From: Planctomycetota bacterium
GTDB lineage: Bacteria; Planctomycetota; Phycisphaerae; WQYP01; JAJZKY01
DNA: 6,769 nucleotides
Reading direction: 5' to 3'
Assembly: GCA_021803885.1 (NCBI GenBank)
Contig: JAJZKY010000255.1
Span: 1-6,769 of the forward strand
The position numbers and the translations under genes were made by a program. Under the pieces are notes generated by a model. The model was not told where the DNA came from. It saw only the letters and a list, made by a program, of their open reading frames with translations, and did no database searches. Shown here in pieces: positions 1 through 6,600 of the stretch. The first letter of the stretch is position 1, and every line of letters begins with the position of its first letter.

Positions 1-496
1 ACTGCCACCCGATGTTTATCTCCCCCAGCGCAAAGGCCGCCAGCCCGCCGATGACTATGCCCCCTGGAAACCAGGCATGAAAATGGCTGAGCATCTTGAT
101 TTTCTTCTCCGGATACATAGTGGCAATCAGGGGATTGGCGAATGCCTCCACCATTCCGTTGCCAATGCCAATGAGTAACGTGCCTGTATAGAGGCTTTTA
201 AATCCGGTAGCAAAAATGGTAATCAATATTCCGGCCGCGTGACCGACCAATGCTATGGCCAGCAACGTACCCATGCCCAGAACATCGCATAGCGGCCCTC
301 CAAAAATCATCGCCAGCGTAAAACCATAAAATGCCGGACCGGCAATCAAACCCATCTGTTCATGTGTCAGATGAAACTGCCTGGTCAGCGCCGGCATAAT
401 ATCGCCACGCACTGCGAAGCTCATGGCTGTTACCACCAGCGCCATGCAACTGGCCGTAAAAAGCCGCCGCCGATGGATGACCTCATTGGACTGCAT
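1..496 (-). CDS. MFS transporter, FucP/FHS-like sugar porter (N-terminal part, cut by window edge)
   Basis: An inner-membrane secondary transporter of the major facilitator superfamily, of which 165 residues are visible; the C-terminal half lies beyond base 1. The translation shows hydrophobic segments at about residues 12-30, 47-66, 76-96, 101-126 and 141-158, consistent with TM1-TM5. A degenerate MFS motif A follows TM2 (G66, G67, D71, G74) but lacks the usual basic residues. From memory of E. coli FucP, the R-G-D32-I-M-P stretch aligns with the TM1 region holding FucP Asp46, and E117-A-F-A-N121-P122 aligns with the E-T-A-A-N-P stretch holding Glu135, the proton/sugar-coupling residues. That points to a proton-linked sugar or related porter; the substrate is unknown. 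The ATG at 494-496 is supported by a good Shine-Dalgarno 7 bases upstream. The gene is divergent from the efflux operon, and shared regulation is possible but not shown. Confidence 0.85.
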   Translation of the reverse strand, partial: MQSNEVIHRRRLFTASCMALVVTAMSFAVRGDIMPALTRQFHLTHEQMGLIAGPAFYGFTLAMIFGGPLCDVLGMGTLLAIALVGHAAGILITIFATGFKSLYTGTLLIGIGNGMVEAFANPLIATMYPEKKIKMLSHFHAWFPGGIVIGGLAAFALGEINIGWQ

Positions 497-503
497 TATT
501 ATT

Positions 504-510
504 TCCTTCC
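504..510 (-). promoter_or_regulatory. Ribosome binding site of the MFS gene
   Basis: On the - strand GGAAGGA stands 7 bases before the ATG at 496. This strong Shine-Dalgarno match decides the start of the MFS gene and leaves a short hydrophilic N-terminus (MQSNEVIHRRR) before TM1. Confidence 0.75.
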
Positions 511-590
511 AGCCGAATTCCACACTATAGCTATGCAAAATTCAATCACCCGCCCCATCCATTCCGTACTGACCTGCTGTGTCCACACGT

Positions 591-607
591 CCAACTTTCC
601 AAGGTGG
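591..607. repeat. Imperfect inverted repeat, possible regulator site
   Basis: CCAACTT-TCC-AAGGTGG: 7-bp arms with one mismatch around a 3-bp centre. It lies about 95-110 bases upstream of the MFS start. It could be an operator for either divergent unit or a chance dyad. No matching second copy was seen in the window. Confidence 0.25.
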
Positions 608-645
608 CGCGATGGCTGTCAGTCAGACTGGGGGGCGATCCGCAT

Positions 646-675
646 TTTATAATTTTCGCTTCCCAATAAGATTAA
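646..675 (-). promoter_or_regulatory. Weak candidate promoter for the MFS gene
   Basis: On the - strand TTAATC (675-670) is followed after 18 bases by TATAAA (651-646). The -10 matches the sigma70 consensus at 5 of 6 positions but the -35 only at 3 of 6. A transcript would have a leader of roughly 140 bases. A second possible -10, TATAGT (529-524), lies closer to the gene but has no recognisable -35. Neither choice is secure. Confidence 0.25.
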
Positions 676-786
676 CGCAACACACAACTATATATTGACA
701 CCGTCAGAATGTTATCAACAAATCGTGCGTATCAGACAACTTTAACAAACCCGGATTGCTCAACCCTATGTTTACTCGAGATTTAA

Positions 787-808
787 ATGCTTCATTAATG
801 CTTCATTT
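787..808. repeat. 11-bp tandem repeat abutting the -35 element
   Basis: ATGCTTCATTA (787-797) is followed directly by ATGCTTCATTT (798-808), identical in 10 of 11 positions, and ends one base before the TTGACA box at 809. The 11-bp period is about one helical turn, so the two copies would face the same side of the DNA. This fits a pair of sites for an activator or repressor, though a duplication by slippage is also possible. The CATTAATG at the junction (793-800) is itself palindromic. Confidence 0.5.
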
Positions 809-838
809 TTGACAGCTCATAAGGTTTATGCCTATACT
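809..838 (+). promoter_or_regulatory. Sigma70-type promoter of the efflux operon
   Basis: TTGACA (809-814) matches the -35 consensus fully. After an 18-bp spacer, TATACT (833-838) matches the -10 consensus at 5 of 6 positions. The predicted transcription start is near 845. This is by far the best promoter in the window and is placed to drive the small ORF and the three pump genes. So strong a core promoter ahead of an efflux pump would usually be expected to be held down by a repressor, and the dyad in its spacer is a candidate site. Confidence 0.7.
818..830. promoter_or_regulatory. Dyad in promoter spacer, candidate operator
   Basis: CATAA-GGT-TTATG is a perfect 5-bp inverted repeat around a 3-bp centre. 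It lies wholly between the -35 and -10 boxes, and its centre (824) is within one base of the middle of the spacer (815-832). A protein bound here would cover the core promoter, as TetR-type repressors and MerR-type regulators do; MerR targets usually have 19-20 bp spacers rather than the 18 here. The cognate regulator is not in the window. The arms are short, so chance cannot be excluded. Confidence 0.4.
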
Positions 839-846
839 ACCCGGCA

Positions 847-1008
847 ATGCGGCTTGCGGGCCGCCCTGCTAAAGTGGCGAAATGTTACAGCCGCAGTAAT
901 GGCTGCGCCCAAATGCCACCAACGGACTTTAATGTCGGCAGGCGTCGCAACGCGATGGAGCGGTTCGACGCTGCTTGGTATGAGCGCGTAATGAAACAGG
1001 CTGCATGA
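847..1008 (+). CDS. Possible small ORF (53 aa), coupled to the outer-membrane channel gene
   Basis: An open frame from ATG 847 to TGA 1006-1008. Its stop overlaps the ATG of the next gene as ATGA (1005-1008), the same arrangement as the channel/adaptor junction at 2561-2564. The product would be small and basic, with an Arg-rich patch (residues 33-35), two Cys (13 and 20) and a plausible amphipathic C-terminal stretch, AMERFDAAWYERVMKQAA. I do not recognise it. The ATG lies about 2 bases after the predicted transcription start, so translation would be nearly leaderless; there is no Shine-Dalgarno for it. Internal ATGs at 913 and 955 would give shorter versions; 955 has GGCAGG 12 bases upstream, too far for a good site. 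It could be a leader peptide, a coupling ORF or simply untranslated leader. Confidence 0.3.
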   Translation: MRLAGRPAKVAKCYSRSNGCAQMPPTDFNVGRRRNAMERFDAAWYERVMKQAA

Positions 1009-2564
1009 TTAGAAATTCGGTAAAAATTTGTTCCGTCGCTCTGTCTGCTGCCTTGGTTCTTTTTCTGACGGCAGGTTGTTCCTTTGAACCGCCGCTGCAT
1101 GTACCCAAACCACCCAAAACCAACACCTATACCGCTGGACCGCAAATCCACCACACGGTCGGCGTGGCCAAAGCCGGGGAAGCTGGAAAAGTGCAGCAGT
1201 TTGCCTATGGCAAAACCGTGATGGCAGACTGGTGGCAGTTGTTTGGTTCAAAAAAAATAAATCATCTGGTGCGTCAGGCGGTCCAGCAAAGCCCCACGCT
1301 GCAAACCGCCCAGGCTACACTGGCCCAGGCCCATGAAAACCTGCTTTCCGTACAGGGTGTGTTTTGGCCGCAGATTGGTCTGGACTTAAATCCGGAAAGA
1401 CAACGCCAAAGCGGTGCAGCCTTCGGCGGCCCGACCCGCACCTTTTCGCTTTATACCGGCCAGGTGCAGGTGAGCTACACGCCTGACTTTTTTGGCTTAA
1501 ACCGGCTGGTTTCCAAAACCGCCAAGGCTCAGCAGCAAATTCAACGCAATAACGTGCAGGAGGCGTATCTCACGCTGGAAGGCAATACCGTAGCCGCAGC
1601 CATCGAGGTAGCCGCATTAAATGAACAGATCAGGGTGCGGCAGGCACTTATTACCAGCCAACAGCACATTCTGGACATTATCAGGTCTCAATACAAACTT
1701 GGAGCGGTTACCTACCTGGATCTGGTAAATCAGGAAAGTACTCTGGCCACCACACAAGCGCAAATGCCAGCACTGCGACAATCGTTGGCTCTCCAGCGCC
1801 ATGCCTTGGCCACCCTGCTGGGAAGAATTCCATCCCAGGCCATTCTGCCGGACCTCAATTTAAGAACCTTAAAACTACCGCAGACGCTGCCCGTAAGCCT
1901 GCCATCTAATCTGGTGCGGCAACGACCGGACATTCGATCGGCCCAGGATCAATTGGTGGCCTTGAACGCACAAATTGGCCAAGCCGTGGCCAAAATGTAT
2001 CCGTTGGTGCAAATCACCGGTGATCTTGGGTTTGAAAATGGTCGCCTGGCCAACTTTTTTGATGCCTCCAGCCTGATTTGGACATTGGCAGCCAACGCCA
2101 CTGTTACGCTTTTTGACGGCAACACCTTACAGGCCAACAAACGTGCCGCCCAGGATGCTCTTAAGGCCCAGATAGGTGTGTACCAGCAGACCGTGCTCAA
2201 TGCTTTCCAACAGGTATCTGATGCCCTACGGGCTGTCCAACACGATGCCCAGACGCTCGCTTATGACCAGGCCGCCTATCATGCCGCCCGTCAATCGTAT
2301 CAGTTGGCCAGTTTCCAATACAAGCAGGGTGCCATCGATTATATCACGCTGTTGAACAGTCAAACGCAATATGATACTTCGCGATTGGCGCTGGTTTCGG
2401 CCAAGGCTCAGCGCTACCTGGACACCGCGGCTTTATTTGTAGCATTGGGTGGCGGCTGGTGGCCCCGGCAATACGGCCCCACCACTGCCACGCAACCTGC
2501 TGTGCAGCCGCACCACCAGTTGTCAAAGACCAAGCCGGCCTCTGGAAGGACTTTACACCCATGA
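1005..2564 (+). CDS. RND efflux outer-membrane channel lipoprotein (NodT/OprM family)
   Basis: TolC-like channel protein, 519 aa, forming the exit duct of a tripartite pump. The N-terminus is a lipoprotein signal with basic residues R3 and K7, a hydrophobic core and the lipobox L21-T-A-G-C25; Ser follows Cys25, consistent with outer-membrane sorting. Family marks are D75-W76-W77 near the start of the first efflux-protein repeat, and R307-P-D-I310 with I324-G and Y332-P333 in the second, followed by F-x-x-G-A-I-D-Y-I-T-L-L-N and A480-L-G-G-G-W485. The two repeats cover roughly residues 75-270 and 300-480. After W486 comes a 33-residue Pro/Thr/His-rich tail with no clear role, whose DNA also contains the next gene's ribosome site. 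An in-frame TGA at 981-983 excludes a longer start. The Shine-Dalgarno (AGG, 4 bases upstream) is weak, so translation may depend on the overlapping small ORF. Substrate unknown. Confidence 0.92.
   Translation: MIRNSVKICSVALSAALVLFLTAGCSFEPPLHVPKPPKTNTYTAGPQIHHTVGVAKAGEAGKVQQFAYGKTVMADWWQLFGSKKINHLVRQAVQQSPTLQTAQATLAQAHENLLSVQGVFWPQIGLDLNPERQRQSGAAFGGPTRTFSLYTGQVQVSYTPDFFGLNRLVSKTAKAQQQIQRNNVQEAYLTLEGNTVAAAIEVAALNEQIRVRQALITSQQHILDIIRSQYKLGAVTYLDLVNQESTLATTQAQMPALRQSLALQRHALATLLGRIPSQAILPDLNLRTLKLPQTLPVSLPSNLVRQRPDIRSAQDQLVALNAQIGQAVAKMYPLVQITGDLGFENGRLANFFDASSLIWTLAANATVTLFDGNTLQANKRAAQDALKAQIGVYQQTVLNAFQQVSDALRAVQHDAQTLAYDQAAYHAARQSYQLASFQYKQGAIDYITLLNSQTQYDTSRLALVSAKAQRYLDTAALFVALGGGWWPRQYGPTTATQPAVQPHHQLSKTKPASGRTLHP
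2544..2550 (+). promoter_or_regulatory. Ribosome binding site of the adaptor gene
   Basis: GGAAGGA lies 10 bases before ATG 2561, inside the end of the channel gene. It supports 2561 as the adaptor start rather than the in-frame ATG 102 bases upstream at 2459, which would put a hydrophilic, Cys/His-rich stretch ahead of the membrane anchor. Confidence 0.7.
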
Positions 2565-3667
2565 GCCAAACCAGCCGTGTTGTATTAGCCGTCTTTTTTT
2601 TGATCCTGTTTCTGGCCGTCATTGGCGGTCTTTTCGCCTTCAAGGCATTTATCAACGCCAAGATCGCCGTTGCCATCAGCCACATGCCTGTTCCTCCGGT
2701 AACCGTATCCACAGGCACCGTTCGCCGGGCGGTGGAAAACCAGTCGATTCATGTCATTGGCAGTGTCAGCGCGGTCCAAAGCGTGGAATTGACGGCCCAG
2801 ATTTCCGGCAATGTGACAGGCATTTATTTTCACTCCGGTGATCGGGTCAAGGCCGGCCAGAAGTTGGCTCAAATTGACAACAGCACCCAGCTTGCTCAGT
2901 TGCGTGCAGATTTAGCAGCCGAGTCTTTGGCTCAGATTAACGTCGCGCGAACACAAAAACTCATCACCCATCAGGCCGCCAGCCAGGAAACGTTGGATAC
3001 TTACCATGCCGCGCTGCTGCAGGCGAAAGCAGCCGTGGCCGGCGATCAAGCTACTCTGGCCAAATTGGCCATCACCGCCCCCTTTGCAGGACATCTGGGC
3101 ATACGGGCAATCAGCCTGGGCCAGTATGTTTCACCGGGAACACCTATTGTGGTACTCAACACATGGCGGCCCATGTATCTGGACTTCAACATCCCCCAAA
3201 ACGACCTGGCCCAGGTAAAGCTTGGGCAAACCGTGCAACTGACGGTGGACGCCTATCCGGGCAAAGTCTTTATCGGAAAAGTTACCGCCATTTCCTCACA
3301 GGTAGAAACCACCACCAGAAATATCACCGTGCAGGCAGCGCTGCCCAACAAACGCCTGTTGCTGCGGCCCGGATTGTTTGGCGAAGTAACCCTGCTCACC
3401 GGCGTAACCCACAAAGTGCTGGTGGTGAATGCCGATGCCATTACGTATAACACCTTTGGAGACTACGTCTATGTGGTAGCCAAGGTAAAAAAAGCGGGCA
3501 AGTCCGTGTTACAGGTTCATTCCGTTCTGGTCAAAACCGGGCCTCGACAAGGTAATGATGTGGTGATTCAGGCCGGACTCAAAACCGGTATGGTGGTAAT
3601 AACCCAGGGCCAGGTGAAATTAAGGCCCGGCGATGTGGTGGTTGTGAACAATAAAATAAAGCCGTAA
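2561..3667 (+). CDS. RND efflux periplasmic adaptor (membrane fusion protein, MexH-like)
   Basis: HlyD/AcrA-family adaptor, 368 aa, linking the inner-membrane permease to the outer-membrane channel. Residues 7-27 are a single hydrophobic anchor with no lipobox, so it is held by a membrane helix and not by lipid. The first lipoyl half (about 76-106) has G83-N-V-T-G87 and G93-D-x-V-x-x-G99. Residues 107-168 form a short alpha-hairpin carrying R130, L134 and S141, spaced exactly like the R-x3-L-x6-S motif of AcrA that contacts TolC. The second lipoyl half starts at I171-T-A-P-F-A-G177 and includes G187-x-x-V-x-x-G193. The beta-barrel follows, with D-F-N-I-P-Q and the R-N-I-T-V-Q-A stretch, then L-R-P-G-L-F-G and a membrane-proximal domain. 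The start overlaps the channel stop as ATGA, implying translational coupling. The length is typical of short-hairpin MexH-type adaptors. Confidence 0.93.
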   Translation: MSQTSRVVLAVFFLILFLAVIGGLFAFKAFINAKIAVAISHMPVPPVTVSTGTVRRAVENQSIHVIGSVSAVQSVELTAQISGNVTGIYFHSGDRVKAGQKLAQIDNSTQLAQLRADLAAESLAQINVARTQKLITHQAASQETLDTYHAALLQAKAAVAGDQATLAKLAITAPFAGHLGIRAISLGQYVSPGTPIVVLNTWRPMYLDFNIPQNDLAQVKLGQTVQLTVDAYPGKVFIGKVTAISSQVETTTRNITVQAALPNKRLLLRPGLFGEVTLLTGVTHKVLVVNADAITYNTFGDYVYVVAKVKKAGKSVLQVHSVLVKTGPRQGNDVVIQAGLKTGMVVITQGQVKLRPGDVVVVNNKIKP

Positions 3668-3670
3668 CGC

Positions 3671-3674
3671 AAGG
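3671..3674 (+). promoter_or_regulatory. Ribosome binding site of the RND permease gene
   Basis: AAGG lies 7 bases before ATG 3682 in the 14-base gap after the adaptor stop, with a run of six T between. It is a modest but correctly placed Shine-Dalgarno, and the gap leaves no room for a separate promoter or terminator. Confidence 0.55.
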
Positions 3675-3681
3675 TTTTTTC

Positions 3682-6600
3682 ATGAAGTTTACCGACATAT
3701 TTATCAAACGCTGGGTACTGGCCACTTCACTTAGTCTGGTGATTCTGGTGCTGGGTTTGCGCTCCTGGATGAGCATGACCACGCAGGAATACCCCACCAT
3801 TGTCAGCACCATTGTGACGGTAACCACATCGTATCCTGGAGCCGACCCGGCCCAGGTGCAATCGTATATCACTTCGCGCCTGGCGCAGGCCATTGCCCAG
3901 GCCCCCAATATCGATTACATGAGCACCACCAGTGCCGAAAGCACCTCCACCATCACCTGCAATATGGTGATGAATTCAGACCCTAATGCCGCCGTCTCGC
4001 AGATATTAGCCAAGGTCCAGCAGGTAGCCAGCCAGTTGCCTCCGGCAAGCCAGACCCCGATTATCAACGAACAGATCGGAGATGCCCGGGCATTGATGTA
4101 CCTTTCGTTCTACAGCAAAACCATGAATCAGCAGCAGATCAACGATTATCTTCTGCGTGTGGTGCAACCCAAAATTCAATCGCTGCCCGGAGTCAGTCAG
4201 GCACAGATATTGCCTGCAGGCACCGGTTCCAGTGGCAACAGCTTCGCTGTGCGCGTATGGCTTAAGCCTGCCAAACTGGCGGCTCTGGGGCTGACCCCGG
4301 CGGATGTATCCACAGCCTTGGCGAAGAATAATTTCGTCTCCGCCATCGGACGTATCCGTGGTCCCAATATCGCCCAGGTGATTACCGCCAACACCTCCAT
4401 CAGTACGATTTCCCAGTTTAAAAATCTGGTGGTGAAATATATAAATTCGACACCTATTCGCCTCAAGGACGTAGCCGATGTACAGATGGGTGCACAAAAT
4501 TACAACCAAAGCGTTTTTATGAATGGCATTCCGGCCACCTTTATCGGTGTGTTTCCATCCCCCAGCGCCAACAGCCTTACCCTTGGCCACGAAGTCCATC
4601 AGGCGGTAGCCCAGATTAAAGCCAATCTGCCTCCCGGGCTTCATGTAGCAACGCCCTATGATGCCACTATTTACATCAAAGCCGCCATTTCGGAAGTAGA
4701 ACATACGCTGCTGATTACCCTGGGCATTGTGGTACTGGTGATCTTTTTGTTTCTCGGTTCATTTCGGGCCTTGCTGATTCCGGCCGTAGCCATTCCTCTT
4801 TCCATTATTGGGGCAGGTATTCTGATGATCGCCACAGGCTTCACCATCAACCTGCTTACCTTGCTGGCGGTCATATTGGCCATAGGTCTGGTCGTGGATG
4901 ACGCCATCATCATGGTGGAAAACATCCACCGCCATATTGACGAAGGCTTGACGCCGATAAAAGCAGCCATGCTGGGTGCCCGCGAATTGGCCAGCCCCAT
5001 CATTGTAATGTCCACCACGCTGGCGGCGGTCTTTGCCCCCATCGGCTTTATGGGAGGCCTGACCGGCAGTTTATTTACTGAATTTGCTTTTACCCTGGTC
5101 TTCACTGTGTTGGTCTCCATGGTTGTGGCCCTTACGCTTTCCCCCATGCTCAGCAGCAGAATTTTGCGCCCGACCCCGGAACACGGCCTGATACATTTTC
5201 TCGACAGCTTATTTATGAATTTACGTCACAGCTACGAACGTTCGCTCCACGCGGTACTTAGCGTTCGTTGGGTGGTGCTGATCATGGCTTTGGTGCTGTT
5301 TGTCAGTATTCCCTTCATGCTCCTGCAGACCAAAAGTGAACTGGCCCCGACCGAAGATCAGGGCATACTCTTTTTTACCGGTATTGGTCCGCCCACAGCC
5401 ACGCTGCAGTATATGACCGCCTACGCCGATCAGATCCGCAAAATCTGCGACAGCTTTCCGGAAAAGGCCAAGGTGTTTCAAATCAACGGCTTTTCACCGC
5501 TTACGCCGGGTTACAATGGCTTGGTGGGCGGCATGTTGTTAAAGCCATGGAATCAGCGCACGGTTACACAAATGCAACTGGCCCGCCCCTTTCAGGAAAA
5601 ACTCTCCAAGGTTGCGGGCTTGCAGGTGGCATCATTTTCTCTGCCGGCCATTCCCGGCGAACCCTTCGGGTTGCCCGTGCAATTTGTGCTCACGTCCACC
5701 AGGGGTTATCAGGCTCTGGATACAGCCGCCAACAAACTCATTGCCGCCGGCATGAAGAGCGGCAAGTTCTTGTTCCTGCAGAAGGATTTGCGATATGACA
5801 GCCCGCAGATCAGGCTCAAGGTCAATCACAATCTTGTGGCCGCTCTGGGCTTAAACAACAGTGATATAGCTGCGGATCTCCAGCCGCTGCTGGGCGGCAA
5901 TTACATCAATCGCTTTGATCTGCAGGGCCGTACCTACAAGGTTATTCCGCAATTGCAGGATCATCTGCGGGCCACGGCTGCCATGCTCAAACGCATTTAT
6001 ATCAGCACCGCAGGCGGTCAGATGGTGCCGCTTTCGACCGTGGTAACGATTGAGCATATTGTAGAGCCGGAATTTTTACCGCAATTTCAGCAGCAGAACT
6101 CCGTCACCATTTCGGCGGTACCCATGCCGGGCACCACCCTGGGCAGCGCTCTGGCATTTTTACGCCGTACCGCAACAAAACTCTTTCCAACAGGATATGC
6201 CGCCCATTATGCCGCGCAATCCCGCCAGTTCATGAAACAGGGTAATGCTATTTACATTACCTTTATTTTGGCCGTGCTGCTGATTTTTCTACTGATGGCG
6301 GCGCAGTTTGAAAGCTTCCGCGATCCCGTCATTGTGATGTTCACAGTACCCATGTCGATTTTTGGAGCAGCCCTGTTTATGTTTCTGGGCGCTGCCACCA
6401 TTAATATCTACACCGAGGTTGGTTTAATTACCCTGATTGGACTGATTACCAAACAGGGCATCTTGATCGTGGAGTTCGCCAATAAACTTCAGGAACACGA
6501 AGGCCTAAGCCTGTCTGAAGCCGTGATACGGGCTTCCAGCGTGCGGCTGCGGCCCATTTTAATGACCACCGGGGCCATGGTGTTTGGCGTGGTTCCGTTG

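Larger units (their letters stand above)
497..846. other. Divergent intergenic control region
   Basis: About 350 bases between the MFS start and the small ORF at 847 (about 508 to the outer-membrane gene). Open frames here are short and resemble no protein I recognise. The right part, from about 640, is AT-rich and holds the rightward promoter and its repeats. The left part contains an imperfect dyad (591-607), a CAGT-CAG-ACTG dyad (620-630), an 8-bp palindrome ATAGCTAT (527-534) and TGAC-ACC-GTCA (696-706). The last three have 4-bp arms and could be chance. I see no terminator and no remnant of a regulator gene. Confidence 0.6.

Noticed and set aside
362..652. 96-codon + strand frame opposite the MFS start
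   Set aside because: It crosses the MFS coding start and its ribosome site on the opposite strand, and shows no recognisable protein character.
648..653. TATAAT on the + strand
   Set aside because: There is no acceptable -35 at 16-18 bases upstream, and a much better promoter exists at 809-838.
695..718. A second TTGACA (695-700) with TATCAA (713-718) as a + strand promoter
   Set aside because: The spacer is only 12 bases, and at proper spacing no -10-like hexamer is present.
712..720. TTATCAACA resembling a DnaA box
   Set aside because: A single site with a mismatch to TTATCCACA, with no cluster or AT-rich unwinding element; not evidence for an origin.
809..991. 60-codon frame opening with TTG in the promoter region
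   Set aside because: Its start codon is part of the -35 box and lies upstream of the predicted transcription start, it has no ribosome site, and the product resembles nothing known.
2459..2560. Upstream in-frame start that would lengthen the adaptor by 34 residues
   Set aside because: The stretch overlaps the channel gene, puts a non-signal-like sequence before the membrane anchor, and a strong Shine-Dalgarno precedes ATG 2561 instead.
3671..3680. Run of T after AAGG as a possible terminator between adaptor and permease
   Set aside because: No stem precedes the T run, and the 14-base gap is filled by the ribosome site of the permease.
4006..4704. 232-codon open frame on the - strand
   Set aside because: It lies entirely opposite the RND permease, whose conserved motifs run through the region. 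It has no ribosome site that I noticed and its translation has no family features, so it is a shadow.
4671..5147. 158-codon open frame on the - strand
   Set aside because: Antisense to TM2-TM6 of the permease. Its Met/Thr/Ser-rich composition is what the complement of membrane-helix codons gives.
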